Position numbers and translations under genes: made by a program
Shown here: piece after piece, positions 1 through 8,169 of the stretch
Numbering within the stretch: position 1 is the first letter of the stretch
Layout: every line of letters begins with the position of its first letter
The notes under the pieces: model-generated
The model's database searches: none
The model's input: the letters and a program-made list of their open reading frames with translations, nothing else
Told to the model about the DNA's origin: nothing
Source of the DNA: Bacteroidales bacterium
GTDB lineage: Bacteria; Bacteroidota; Bacteroidia; Bacteroidales; UBA932
Assembly: GCA_017554335.1 (NCBI GenBank)
Contig: JAFZIO010000008.1
Location: forward strand, 1 to 52,165
Direction: 5' to 3'
Length of the DNA stretch: 52,165 nucleotides

Positions 1-500
1 AGGTTGGTGGGCATGACGGAGATGTAGTCGGTGCCGTACTGGCGGTTGAGGAACTCGCAGTACTTCAGTCCGCTGATCTTGGCCAGGGCGTAGGCCTCGT
101 TGGTCTTCTCCAGCTCGCCGGTGAGCAGGCAACTCTCGGGCATGGGCTGAGGGGCCATGCGGGGGTAGATGCAGCTGGAGCCCAGGAATTCGAGCTTTTT
201 TGTGCCGTTTTTCCAGGCCGCATGGATGACGTTCATCTCCAGGATCATGTTGTCGTACATGAAGTCGGCCAGCGCGCTCTGGTTGGCCACGATGCCGCCC
301 ACCTTGGCAGCCGCCAGGAACACATACTCCGGCTTCTCCTGTGCGAAGAAGGCCTCCACCTGGTCTTGACGGGTGAGGTCAAGCTCGCGGTGGGTACGCG
401 TGATGATATTGGTGTAGCCTTGGCGCTGGAGTTCTCTTACTATTGCAGAGCCCACCATTCCGCGGTGTCCGGCTACGTAAATCTTTGATGTTTTTTCCAT
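1..500 (-). CDS. fcl: GDP-L-fucose synthase, N-terminal part (runs off left edge)
   Basis: This is the NADPH-dependent epimerase/reductase that turns GDP-4-keto-6-deoxy-mannose into GDP-L-fucose in the cytoplasm. The first 166 codons are present. They show an extended-SDR Rossmann start (GHRGMVGSA, residues 11-19), the GSSCIYP segment carrying the catalytic serine (107-113), and the YxxxK pair (Tyr137, Lys141). The family is about 310-320 aa long, so roughly half the protein lies outside the window. The ATG at 498-500 overlaps the gmd stop by one base (TAATG), so translation is probably coupled. Because gmd supplies its substrate, the pair makes GDP-fucose for the neighbouring surface polysaccharide. 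The truncation is only the window edge; nothing looks broken. Confidence 0.93.
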   Translation of the reverse strand, partial: MEKTSKIYVAGHRGMVGSAIVRELQRQGYTNIITRTHRELDLTRQDQVEAFFAQEKPEYVFLAAAKVGGIVANQSALADFMYDNMILEMNVIHAAWKNGTKKLEFLGSSCIYPRMAPQPMPESCLLTGELEKTNEAYALAKISGLKYCEFLNRQYGTDYISVMPTN

Positions 501-1579
501 TAGTCTTCCTGTTGCGCCTGAAGATGAAGTTTGCGCACTTTCTTCATATCGTGCTGTACCATAATCCTAACGAGCTCCTCGAAGGAAGTCTTCTGAGGAT
601 TCCAGCCAAGTGTTGACTTTGCTTTTGACGGGTCTCCCAACAACTGCTCCACCTCCGCAGGACGGAAGTATTTGGGATCCACCTCAACCAGAACCTTCCC
701 GGACTTGACGTCAATTCCTTTTTCATTCACACCCTCACCTTCCCAACGAAGTTCGATTCCGGCCTCCTTGAATGCCAGGGTACAGAACTCGCGTACGCTA
801 TGATACTGACCTGTCGCCACCACATAATCGTCGGGTTCTGGCTGCTGCAGAATAAGCCACATACACTCCACATAGTCTTTGGCATAACCCCAGTCACGCA
901 GTGCGTTCATATTACCGAGGTAGAGTTTGTCCTGGTAGCCCTGGGCAATACGGGCTGCAGCCAGCGTAATTTTTCGGGTGACGAATGTCTCGCCGCGCCG
1001 TTCGCTCTCATGATTGAACAGAATGCCGTTGCAGCAATACATGCCATAACTCTCGCGGTAGTTCTTCATCATCCAATAGCCATAGAGTTTGGCAACTCCA
1101 TAAGGGCTGCGGGGATAAAACGGCGTAGTTTCTTTTTGCGGGACTTCCTGCACCAGACCGAAAAGCTCGGATGTGGATGCCTGATATATACGGCATGTCT
1201 TTGTCAAACCCGCAATGCGTACTGCCTCCAGAAGACGGAGAACGCCATTTGCATCAGTATCCGCAGTAAACTCCGGCACATCAAAGCTCACCTTTACGTG
1301 ACTCTGTGCAGCCAGGTTGTATATCTCGTCCGGCTTAACCTCGCTTATAATACGGATAAGCGATGAGCTGTCCGTCATATCTCCCCAGTGAAGATTCACG
1401 AGCCTGCGGTGGTGCATATCCCTCACCCACTCATCCAGATACAGATGCTCAATGCGCCCGGTATTGAAAGAACTGCTACGGCGCAAAATACCATGCACCT
1501 CATATCCTTTTTCAATCAAGAATTCAGCTAGAAAGCTACCGTCCTGACCGGTAATTCCGGTGATTAGTGCCTTTTTCAT
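500..1579 (-). CDS. gmd: GDP-mannose 4,6-dehydratase
   Basis: It converts GDP-D-mannose to GDP-4-keto-6-deoxy-D-mannose, the first step towards GDP-L-fucose (or GDP-rhamnose). The 359-aa length is normal for the family. Residues 8-14 (GITGQDG) form the NADP-binding glycine loop. STSELFG (135-141) with Tyr160 and Lys164 forms the SDR catalytic site, and the [12 protein letters not shown] segment is typical of Gmd. The stop overlaps the fcl start. Upstream is a 461-bp gap before the next minus-strand gene, and no clear minus-strand TAnnTTTG box was found there. Gmd is therefore either read through from the long operon or served by a promoter I could not recognise. Confidence 0.97.
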   Translation of the reverse strand: MKKALITGITGQDGSFLAEFLIEKGYEVHGILRRSSSFNTGRIEHLYLDEWVRDMHHRRLVNLHWGDMTDSSSLIRIISEVKPDEIYNLAAQSHVKVSFDVPEFTADTDANGVLRLLEAVRIAGLTKTCRIYQASTSELFGLVQEVPQKETTPFYPRSPYGVAKLYGYWMMKNYRESYGMYCCNGILFNHESERRGETFVTRKITLAAARIAQGYQDKLYLGNMNALRDWGYAKDYVECMWLILQQPEPDDYVVATGQYHSVREFCTLAFKEAGIELRWEGEGVNEKGIDVKSGKVLVEVDPKYFRPAEVEQLLGDPSKAKSTLGWNPQKTSFEELVRIMVQHDMKKVRKLHLQAQQED

Positions 1580-1607
1580 ATTGTTGGATTATTTCTTATT
1601 CAGAGTA

Positions 1608-1638
1608 TTGCAAAAACAATTATTAATACTTAGCTTTG
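1608..1638 (+). promoter_or_regulatory. Bacteroidota-type promoter pointing right, away from gmd
   Basis: A TTG at 1608-1610 is followed after 20 nt by TAGCTTTG at 1631-1638. This fits the Bacteroidota -33/-7 consensus (TTG, 19-21 nt, TAnnTTTG). It points right, against the direction of every annotated gene of the polysaccharide operon, with a predicted RNA start near 1644. The consensus match is seen directly; activity is inferred. Confidence 0.5.
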
Positions 1639-1643
1639 CACAG

Positions 1644-1724
1644 ATTATTATTGTTGAGCCCCTTGAGCAAGGGTAGACTTACATAGAGCATTTTCCCGTG
1701 AGGGAAAGTGCTCTACTATTTTTA
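1644..1724 (+). ncRNA. candidate small RNA or leader RNA of about 80 nt
   Basis: The stretch begins just after the promoter box at 1631-1638. It contains a small hairpin (CCCTT/AAGGG, 1659-1673) and ends at a long terminator-like hairpin (1685-1714) followed by ACTATTTTT. A promoter, two stems and a terminator within about 110 bp is the layout of a short regulatory RNA, or of an attenuated leader for the short ORF that follows. No known RNA family was recognised, so the existence and ends of this RNA are inferred from layout only. Confidence 0.33.
1685..1714 (+). terminator. intrinsic terminator-like hairpin in the gap before gmd
   Basis: A 13-bp stem (AGAGCATTTTCCC paired with GGGAAAGTGCTCT, one T-G wobble) closes on a GTGA tetraloop and is followed by ACTATTTTT on the plus strand. 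The minus strand has no T-tract after the stem, so it is oriented to stop rightward transcription from the 1608-1638 promoter. Confidence 0.5.
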
Positions 1725-1729
1725 TCCGG

Positions 1730-1942
1730 ATGCGTACCCTCATTCTGCACCAATGGATTCTTGTTATTATCAACAATAATAATCAAATAATGATCAATCT
1801 AAAAACCACGTTTTCGTTTGGCATCAGCCTGGAAGCCAGGCGTGTTAAACAAGCGGTCAGGAAAAGCTCAAAAGTACTGACGGTTGTAAAGGAGATCATT
1901 AGGACACGACTTCTCAAGAAGGACGTTGTCGATTCCGGATAA
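1730..1942 (+). CDS. possible small basic protein of unknown function (70 aa, or 50 aa from ATG 1790)
   Basis: I do not recognise this ORF. It lies on the strand opposite to the surrounding operon, downstream of a good promoter and a terminator-like hairpin, and is followed by a hairpin at 1971-2000. The C-terminal 45 residues are rich in Lys and Arg (SLEARRVKQAVRKSSK, then RTRLLKKDVVDSG). That could be a nucleic-acid-binding tail or simply chance translation. Two ATG codons are possible, 1730 and 1790, and neither has a Shine-Dalgarno, which is normal here. A remnant of a mobile-element gene is another possibility. Confidence is low. Confidence 0.22.
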   Translation: MRTLILHQWILVIINNNNQIMINLKTTFSFGISLEARRVKQAVRKSSKVLTVVKEIIRTRLLKKDVVDSG

Positions 1943-1951
1943 CCCGGAATC
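1931..1951. repeat. 8-bp perfect inverted repeat GATTCCGG/CCGGAATC
   Basis: The arms at 1931-1938 and 1944-1951 pair perfectly around a five-base centre. The stop codon of the small ORF (1940-1942) lies in the loop. It may be part of a transcript end together with the next hairpin, or a protein-binding site. Confidence 0.45.
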
Positions 1952-1970
1952 CTGTTTACCCATCCGGAGC

Positions 1971-2000
1971 AAAGGTCACCTACCATTGGAGGTGGCCTTT
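1971..2000 (+). terminator. hairpin, possible terminator of the plus-strand unit
   Basis: AAAGGTCACC (1971-1980) pairs with GGTGGCCTTT (1991-2000), with one wobble, around a ten-base loop. The A-rich left foot and T-rich right foot resemble a Bacteroidota intrinsic terminator, although the T-run is short (CTTTGTTG). The rest of 1580-2040 is unstructured A+T-rich DNA in which I see nothing else. Confidence 0.4.
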
Positions 2001-2040
2001 GTTGCCCCCATAACTAACATCAAACAAAAAAGTGGTTAAA

Positions 2041-3111
2041 TCATAGTTTATAAACCTGAATAACTCGAGATGCAATACTATCCCAATTGTAATTGGACAT
2101 ATCGTATTCTGGAGTGGCCTCTTCTTTTAAAATGGCGTCAAGTCTTTCTTTTAACGAGCAAACATTTCCGCAGTGGAAATAGTATTTATCGGGCAGACCA
2201 ACTTCCAAGTTGGCGGGGATGTTGCTCACAAGCACTTTTCGCCCATAGCTCATAGCCTCAAGCAGTGCGATTGGAAGCCCTTCGTGAGATGAAGGAAGCA
2301 CATAACATGCAGCATGGCTAAGCAAAGAATGAAGCTTGCGGCCTCGTATGAAGCCGGTAAGCACAGCTCCGGCAGCCCTGGCGTCGCTTTTTAGCTGGCG
2401 GGAATAAGCATCTTCGAAATCAGTATCTCCGGCCAGTACCAGTTTGTAGCCTTCAAGACCTTTGCACGCCGCTACCAAATCGTGAAGGCGCTTCTCAGGA
2501 ACAAAGCGGCACATACCGAGGACATACTTCCCGGGCTCTATGCCCAATTCTTTAAAATACTCCGGGAAGTCACAGATGTCCGGCGCCGGCACGCCGTTAT
2601 AAATCAGGTGAACCCTTTCCGTACGACCGTACTTGTCCTTAATAATGTTGCGGATAACGTCGGAGATTACGATAATGTCATCGGCGTATTTCACGCCCAT
2701 GCGCTCCCCCAGACGAAGCATCATCTTAGCAGCTTTCCCCCATTTCTCGCGGTCGTAATCGGGACCGTGATGTGTAAATACGACCTTCATTCCCCTGAGT
2801 TTTGCATACGGAGCCAAAAGTGCTGGCCCGACGGCATTTATGTGCACTATCTCGCTATGGTTCCTTGCCGCATAATTAATTGCGCGGAAAGTATGTACGA
2901 TAGCCTCGAATGCCTTTTTCTTGGGAGAAGGGATATCTTTGATTTTTACGCCCTTCCACTCGGTCAAGCTGTCGTTGGCGTAAGAAGCGCGGCGTACTAC
3001 CGTAATATCTGCTCCCAGTGCGGCAAGACGCGGGCACAGCTCCTCGCAGTGAGTTTCCACACCGCCCATGATATTGGGAATGCCCCTGGTGCCGGTTACT
3101 ACTACTTTCAT
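2041..3111 (-). CDS. GT4-family glycosyltransferase with DUF1972-like N-terminus
   Basis: A cytoplasmic retaining glycosyltransferase (GT-B fold) of 356 aa that adds one sugar to the lipid-linked repeat unit. The N-terminus (GTRGIPNIMGGVETH, residues 7-21) is the acceptor-side glycine-rich loop of the DUF1972/rhamnosyltransferase-like group. EGLPIALLE (277-285) is the E(x)7E motif that contacts the nucleotide-sugar. The start ATG overlaps the stop of the radical SAM gene in an ATGA, so the two are translationally coupled. The sugar donor cannot be told from sequence; rhamnose or mannose is a family-level guess. It is the last gene before the 461-bp gap. Confidence 0.88.
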   Translation of the reverse strand: MKVVVTGTRGIPNIMGGVETHCEELCPRLAALGADITVVRRASYANDSLTEWKGVKIKDIPSPKKKAFEAIVHTFRAINYAARNHSEIVHINAVGPALLAPYAKLRGMKVVFTHHGPDYDREKWGKAAKMMLRLGERMGVKYADDIIVISDVIRNIIKDKYGRTERVHLIYNGVPAPDICDFPEYFKELGIEPGKYVLGMCRFVPEKRLHDLVAACKGLEGYKLVLAGDTDFEDAYSRQLKSDARAAGAVLTGFIRGRKLHSLLSHAACYVLPSSHEGLPIALLEAMSYGRKVLVSNIPANLEVGLPDKYYFHCGNVCSLKERLDAILKEEATPEYDMSNYNWDSIASRVIQVYKL

Positions 3112-4199
3112 TTCTTCAGACCGTCATTGGCAACGGAGCTCATGTCGCATGTCGAGAGTGCGTCAAGTTGCTCTTTGCTAACTTTGCCGTCACGATAGTC
3201 ACGTACGGCAGGAATCTCATACATAGAATACTTCTTACCAGGTTTCAGCTTATGTGTAAGCACCCACCAGGCGGGATTCCAGATATACTTGTGCATTGCG
3301 GGGCTCACCGAGCCGATCATCCAGCACTGCCTGTCGCAGTGGCGCACGGCGGTGCGGACCTTTTCCGCCTCCGGAGAGCTCCATAGTTCATCCCAGCTCT
3401 GGCGGTTCAGGTTGCCCATCACCAGCTTGTCTTTGGTCCCATTGCACGGCATCACATCCCCATACGGGTCAATGAAAAATGTGTCGAAGCTCATATCGCA
3501 CGGCAGCAGGCGCGGCTGCCCATAGATGTAATTGATGAGTCCGTGGTTGAAATAGGCACGGAACCACTTTTTGGGACTGTTGGATTTAAGCAGCTCGTTT
3601 ACCAGATTCTCGAAGTTCTGCGCCACCATCGGGCGGTCGTGGATGATGTTCTTCGACTCCACGAAGTAGAAGCTGTTATGAAGGCTTGCGGTGGCGAACT
3701 CCATCCCCATCTCTTCGCTGATTTTGTACAGCGGAACAAGGTCCGGGGCGTTTTTGTCCTGTACTGTCATCCCGAAGCCAACGTCCTTCATACCCATCTC
3801 ACGGAGTTTCTTCAGAGTCTGATATCCTCTCTGGTAGCCATTCTCCAGACCGCGTATCTCATTATTGGTCTTTTCCAGGCCCTCTATACTGATGCGAATG
3901 CCGATTTGAGGGAATTCCTTGCATAGGTCTATTATCCTTTCGGTAAAATAACCGTTGGTGCTTATCACGATGCGGTCCGAGAGCTTGAAGAGCTCGCGCA
4001 CGATATCCTTGAGGTCTTCGCGGATGAAAGGCTCCCCTCCCGTAATGTTCGTAAAGTACATCTTCGGCAGTTTCTTTATTGTCTCCACGGAGATTTCATC
4101 TTCCGGCCTGGATGGCGCCTTGTACCGGTTGCACATCGTGCACCTCGCATTGCAGCGGTAGGTCACGATTACGGTTCCGTTGAGTTTCTTTGCAGGCAT
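3108..4199 (-). CDS. radical SAM protein with SPASM-like C-terminus in polysaccharide operon
   Basis: An iron-sulfur enzyme of 363 aa that should cleave S-adenosylmethionine to start radical chemistry. CNARCTMC (Cys16, Cys20, Cys23) is the canonical CxxxCxxC cluster motif, followed by TGGEP, which binds the SAM methionine amino group. The C-terminal third has further cysteines (LPCDMSF, VMPCNGT, CDRQC) spaced as in SPASM or twitch domains that hold auxiliary clusters. It sits between two GT4 genes with a 15-nt upstream gap and a 4-nt downstream overlap, so it belongs to the pathway. Its substrate is unknown; a sugar, a lipid-linked intermediate or an amino acid substituent are all possible. 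The fold call is secure and the role is not. Confidence 0.88.
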   Translation of the reverse strand: MPAKKLNGTVIVTYRCNARCTMCNRYKAPSRPEDEISVETIKKLPKMYFTNITGGEPFIREDLKDIVRELFKLSDRIVISTNGYFTERIIDLCKEFPQIGIRISIEGLEKTNNEIRGLENGYQRGYQTLKKLREMGMKDVGFGMTVQDKNAPDLVPLYKISEEMGMEFATASLHNSFYFVESKNIIHDRPMVAQNFENLVNELLKSNSPKKWFRAYFNHGLINYIYGQPRLLPCDMSFDTFFIDPYGDVMPCNGTKDKLVMGNLNRQSWDELWSSPEAEKVRTAVRHCDRQCWMIGSVSPAMHKYIWNPAWWVLTHKLKPGKKYSMYEIPAVRDYRDGKVSKEQLDALSTCDMSSVANDGLKK

Positions 4200-4214
4200 G
4201 ATAATCTATCTTAA

Positions 4215-5174
4215 TCAAATACACACATCTTTATACAGATCGAACAGGCGACCGGCCACAGCTTCCATGGAATACCCTTTGGCGAGAAAGCGTTCCCTGC
4301 CGCTGAACGGTTTATCAGACGTCAAAACTTGATCAGCAGCCTTGGCCAAAGCCTCCGCCGTAAACTGATCAACTACGTAGCAGCCAGGAATGTCTCCTAT
4401 CATGTCTTTAACATTTCCCACATCCGTAGAAACCACCGGGACATTACAACACATGCATTCTTTCACCGAATTCGGAGATCCCTCAAAATCGCTTGAGAGC
4501 ATATGCATAGCACAAGCGTTGAAATAGTATGGAATCTCTTCCCGCGGGGTGTTGAACAACTTGACAGCTTCAACATCTGTATGCCCATATTTAGAACGGA
4601 GCAGCTCAACAGTCGCATCGAAACGGTCCTGACGTTTCTGTGTTCTCCCCCACTTGTTTGAGTCCATATACAAAATGTATCGCTTCCCAGCATCCAATCC
4701 CAACCTTGCAATACAAACCTCACGCTCAATTGGCCGGAAGAAATCCTGATTACAACCATTAGGCAAATAGACCGTCTTACTGCGTTCTAGATATGGAGAC
4801 GTGTTCTTCAAAATAATGGCGTCGAAAAACGGATGTATGATGCCGAAAACATTCATTACAGACCATTCCGTAGTAGGGTCATTCTGAAAAGAAACGACAC
4901 ATTTCTTGAAAAGGGGCCACCCCGTACACATCAGCAGCATAGCCGTAAGAGCGTGATGGCAGTGGATTAGATCATAATGCCCCGTAAGTATACGCCACCA
5001 GATTCTTGGAATATATGTTATATACATCCATTTCCCCCGCCCCTTCCTGTCGCAGTATAGCACATCACAGTCCAGGCCGAGATTTCTTAAAGACTCAACC
5101 TGTTCCTTAACGAATATACCAAAAATCGGATACTCGGGAGTAGGATAATTAGTCGTTATGTGCAATATTTTCAT
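4215..5174 (-). CDS. GT4-family glycosyltransferase
   Basis: A 319-aa GT-B glycosyltransferase starting MKILHITTNYPTPEYP. The C-terminal half carries EGSPNSVKE, the E(x)7E donor-binding motif, followed by the usual VPVVSTDVGN turn. An ATG further upstream (5198) would add eight residues, but the family start fits 5174 better. Even so the gene overlaps the end of the preceding GT4 gene by 26 bases. A His-rich DLIHCHHA segment in the N-terminal domain is common in this group. It is part of the assembly line of the surface polysaccharide; the transferred sugar is not predictable. Confidence 0.86.
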   Translation of the reverse strand: MKILHITTNYPTPEYPIFGIFVKEQVESLRNLGLDCDVLYCDRKGRGKWMYITYIPRIWWRILTGHYDLIHCHHALTAMLLMCTGWPLFKKCVVSFQNDPTTEWSVMNVFGIIHPFFDAIILKNTSPYLERSKTVYLPNGCNQDFFRPIEREVCIARLGLDAGKRYILYMDSNKWGRTQKRQDRFDATVELLRSKYGHTDVEAVKLFNTPREEIPYYFNACAMHMLSSDFEGSPNSVKECMCCNVPVVSTDVGNVKDMIGDIPGCYVVDQFTAEALAKAADQVLTSDKPFSGRERFLAKGYSMEAVAGRLFDLYKDVCI

Positions 5175-6246
5175 ACAATGACTGATATGCGGATGCACAA
5201 GCGTCTATGGAAAAATGGCTTTCATAATACTGTCGCAGAAACGACCGGCCCAGCGGAGCTTTTGCACTGCGACAAAGGGCCTCTGCATAGGATTCAGTTG
5301 ATACATCTCTTGACAGATACCCGGTCTTTGCATCCGAAATGACGTCCACATTGCCACCAACGGGTGTACATACAGGTGTTACCCCGCAGGCAAGAGCCTC
5401 CAGCAAGGAAATCGAAAGCCCTTCACTGAAAGAACTCAGACAGAAGTAATCAGACAACATCAGGTAGTCCTGAACATTCTCTTTTTCACCAAGGAAATGG
5501 ACCGCCGGGGCTGCAGCCTTACGGATAGCTTCCCCTTCCGGCCCGTCAAAACCACTTCCAAGAACCAGAAGAATACAGTTGTCGAACTTTTTCAGCAATT
5601 CATTGAATGCCTGCACAAGCATTATCTGGTTCTTGACCGGATGACAACGGGCCACGTGAATGAATACCTTGGTTTTCTCGTCCCGTTTTAAGGTGTTCAC
5701 ATAATCACGGACTTCCAGGAAGGCGGAAGATGCTTCAAGAGCCGCACGTCCGTTCGGAATACAGGCAGCTGAAAGGCCATATACCCGCTCGAAAGATTTC
5801 AGATTAACATTTGAAATAGTTACCGGTGTTATTTTCTTCCTAAGGTATAGACAACGGCAGAGAGCCCGCTCTATGCTATTCTTGTTTGCCCTTTCCGATG
5901 CGCTGTGTATTGTATGGACGATACGTATATCGTTCTTTCTAATCATCAGGCCCAACAGGTATGGGACAATATTATGATGACAATGCAGGATATCAGGAGA
6001 TGCAGACTTTACGGCTCTGGCGACTGCCTTAATCTTAGCCGGGGTGATTCCGACACTGATATTCAACGAGTAGAAATCTATTCCGGGGTGCAGGAAACGC
6101 CTGCTGAAACTATTCTCTATCGTCATAGGACGCAGGATGCACACCGAGACCTTGTGGCCAGCCTCAGACTGCCAGTTAGCCAGGTCGCAGACAAATCTCT
6201 CCGCGCCCCCAGATTTGAATTCATATAGCAAATGAAGGATTCTCAT
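5149..6246 (-). CDS. GT4-family glycosyltransferase
   Basis: A 365-aa GT-B enzyme. The N-terminal LLYEFKSGGAERFV is the classic glycine loop of GT4 enzymes acting on lipid-linked acceptors. SPDILHCHHNIVPYL lies in the cleft, and SEGLSISLLEALACG contains the E(x)7E motif. The first codon overlaps the stop of the upstream beta-propeller gene in ATGA, and the 3' end overlaps the next GT4 gene by 26 bases. The operon therefore needs ribosomes to re-initiate or shift frame at each junction. The donor sugar is unknown. Confidence 0.88.
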   Translation of the reverse strand: MRILHLLYEFKSGGAERFVCDLANWQSEAGHKVSVCILRPMTIENSFSRRFLHPGIDFYSLNISVGITPAKIKAVARAVKSASPDILHCHHNIVPYLLGLMIRKNDIRIVHTIHSASERANKNSIERALCRCLYLRKKITPVTISNVNLKSFERVYGLSAACIPNGRAALEASSAFLEVRDYVNTLKRDEKTKVFIHVARCHPVKNQIMLVQAFNELLKKFDNCILLVLGSGFDGPEGEAIRKAAAPAVHFLGEKENVQDYLMLSDYFCLSSFSEGLSISLLEALACGVTPVCTPVGGNVDVISDAKTGYLSRDVSTESYAEALCRSAKAPLGRSFLRQYYESHFSIDACASAYQSLYENIAHND

Positions 6247-7085
6247 TTACATAAGGCGCTTTTAATTGCATGAAGTGCATTTCGGACAGCAGGATACAGA
6301 TATCTCCGGCAGTCAACGACATGAATTCCTTTGTAGGAGTTGAATGTATGCATTCCGTCGTACCCTTCAGGTGGATAACGGCGGCTGATTTCCCGGGCTT
6401 TTATCTCCCCGCCTTTAACTTCAAGAGCCTGGAACGATATGCCCAATCCGTATCCATAGGAACCGTCACAAATCTGGGCCGGCCGGCATATAACGCCGTC
6501 GCGTAAAAAAGTATCTCCTGCATTTCTACCAACATAATCATCGAAAATAATTGTATGCACTTTCCTGTACTCTCCGTCTATAAGTTCATAGACCCCGAGT
6601 CGCTTTCCATTCTGCTCGGGCAATCGGGTAGAAAGCATCAATTCACTTCCGCCGATATCAGTTAGTATTGCATCAGTAAGAGGTTCCTTGCATAATGTGC
6701 TTATAGGCGTCATCTTCTTGAGGATGTCATCATACCTGTACAAAGTACATGAGCCTGATTCAGAATTCTCAGGATAAACAAACACCTGATTGCCCTTTCG
6801 CTTAATTGCCGGGAATGACAGATGAGTCGGTAGGTCAAGAACTATCTCCATACCCTTCAGCTCAAGGGTCTCCCTCGAGATACACAAGCGGGCAATGCGT
6901 CCCCGTTTTAAAGCGTATGAATATTCCTCAACCAGCAGCACAATCTCTTCATCGGTAACATCCAAGATAAACGGGTCGGCGAACCAGCGGTCTTTGTATG
7001 GAATCTGTATAAAACTGAAATTCCACTCATCATCCACCAGAGCCAAGTCCCAGCGATGTCTTTTGAGGAGGTCAAGCATGGCCAT
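6243..7085 (-). CDS. GINT1-N-type beta-propeller protein of polysaccharide loci
   Basis: A 280-aa protein without signal peptide or membrane segment. Repeated motifs such as DRWFADPFI, THLSFPAI, SLCRPAQ-like RPAQ and the DGMHTF turn match the five-bladed propeller domain named after the N-terminal part of plant GINT1 (glucosamine inositolphosphorylceramide transferase), related to GH43/GH32-like folds. Such domains occur in bacterial capsule and O-antigen loci, and their exact chemistry is not established. The start is either ATG 7085 or ATG 7079, and both overlap the ATP-grasp gene. A sugar-binding or sugar-modifying role in repeat-unit assembly is inferred from context. Confidence 0.65.
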   Translation of the reverse strand: MAMLDLLKRHRWDLALVDDEWNFSFIQIPYKDRWFADPFILDVTDEEIVLLVEEYSYALKRGRIARLCISRETLELKGMEIVLDLPTHLSFPAIKRKGNQVFVYPENSESGSCTLYRYDDILKKMTPISTLCKEPLTDAILTDIGGSELMLSTRLPEQNGKRLGVYELIDGEYRKVHTIIFDDYVGRNAGDTFLRDGVICRPAQICDGSYGYGLGISFQALEVKGGEIKAREISRRYPPEGYDGMHTFNSYKGIHVVDCRRYLYPAVRNALHAIKSALCK

Positions 7086-8169
7086 TCATTTTGTGTCTTA
7101 TTCTTCTGGATAACTGGCACCAGAAGGGCCTCTGGTCTTTAAAGCTGAACTCCATTCCGGCTCTTGATTTAGAGATATCGGAAAGGAATTGCCTAAAGGA
7201 TATGACATTTGACGTCAGCAGTGATAACTCTTCAAATTCAGGAACAACATAAATAGGTTTTAACGGCATATTCAGCTCTTTTGAATAGTCTTGTCCCGTT
7301 ACTCCTAAATACCAGATTAGAGGCAAGTTTACGCCCGCTTTCGTCACACAAATAGCATTTCCGTCGTTACGGAAATTCATCTCCAAGAAGTAATCCCGTC
7401 CCCCTTTATCCCTCACGAATTCCACGCTGAACAAACCAACATAGCCTGTACGGTGAACAAAATCTATTACCGGAGAGGAATCCACAATGGTATCCGGGCC
7501 AGAGTAATGCAAGAAACTTGTATTGGATCCTTGGCATGGTCTTAATATGGAAGATACACCGGGAATAAACACCGTTCCGTCCGGAAGCGAGCAGCCTATC
7601 AGTTGATACTCGGCCTCTTTTTCAATAAAGCGCTGTATCTGAAGATTACTGCGGCCATATTGTTCTATGCATCTTTCCAACTCACAGGCATTCCCGCAAA
7701 CCTGCATCCACTCTTTCTTTCCGTTTTTACTAACAAGCGGTTTTACGACACATGGGAAGCCGTCTGAGGGCGGAGTGCTCATGCCACATTCACGGGCCAG
7801 TTTTCCCATTGTATCTTTATTCATTAATTCTGTAATCGCCCCGGGATTCGCCCCGCAAGGGATAAAGAAAGCCTCCTTCAGTTTGGAGGAATTACAGTCA
7901 ATAGCACTTGCCATGGCATCATGGCAGCAAATAACGACCGGCTTCAGGGCATCAGATGAAAATTCCGATTCCAGAACACCAGGTAGTTCTTCAGCGCTGT
8001 TGATTATTCTTAAATCAGAAACATAACGGCTCTTTGCAACATAGGGGCTGAAACCACCGTCCGGAAGAATAATCAGCGAACACATAATACCGGCACGCCC
8101 CAATGAGCGAATCACGCCAAGGGTATTATGATGATCACCGCCGACAACTATAACTCTATGCCTCGCCAT
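7072..8169 (-). CDS. ATP-grasp domain protein (carboxylate-amine/thiol ligase type)
   Basis: A 365-aa cytoplasmic enzyme with the order typical of ATP-grasp ligases: an N-terminal Rossmann-like preATP-grasp part (VIVVGGDHHNTLGVIRSLG), a lysine in the PCVVKPLVS strand, and the metal-binding EMNFRNDGNA segment near residue 270. These enzymes activate a carboxylate as acyl phosphate and join it to an amine. In a polysaccharide operon this suggests attaching an amino acid to a uronic acid, or making an amide-linked substituent. D-aspartate-ligase-like proteins of this size exist, but the substrate is not readable here. It overlaps both neighbours by 14 bases. Confidence 0.8.
   Translation of the reverse strand: MARHRVIVVGGDHHNTLGVIRSLGRAGIMCSLIILPDGGFSPYVAKSRYVSDLRIINSAEELPGVLESEFSSDALKPVVICCHDAMASAIDCNSSKLKEAFFIPCGANPGAITELMNKDTMGKLARECGMSTPPSDGFPCVVKPLVSKNGKKEWMQVCGNACELERCIEQYGRSNLQIQRFIEKEAEYQLIGCSLPDGTVFIPGVSSILRPCQGSNTSFLHYSGPDTIVDSSPVIDFVHRTGYVGLFSVEFVRDKGGRDYFLEMNFRNDGNAICVTKAGVNLPLIWYLGVTGQDYSKELNMPLKPIYVVPEFEELSLLTSNVISFRQFLSDISKSRAGMEFSFKDQRPFWCQLSRRIRHKMNGHA

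Noticed and set aside
1783-1986. Minus-strand frame of 67 codons in the gap before gmd
   Set aside because: It has no promoter on that strand, no motif, and is crossed by the two hairpins; less plausible than the plus-strand unit.
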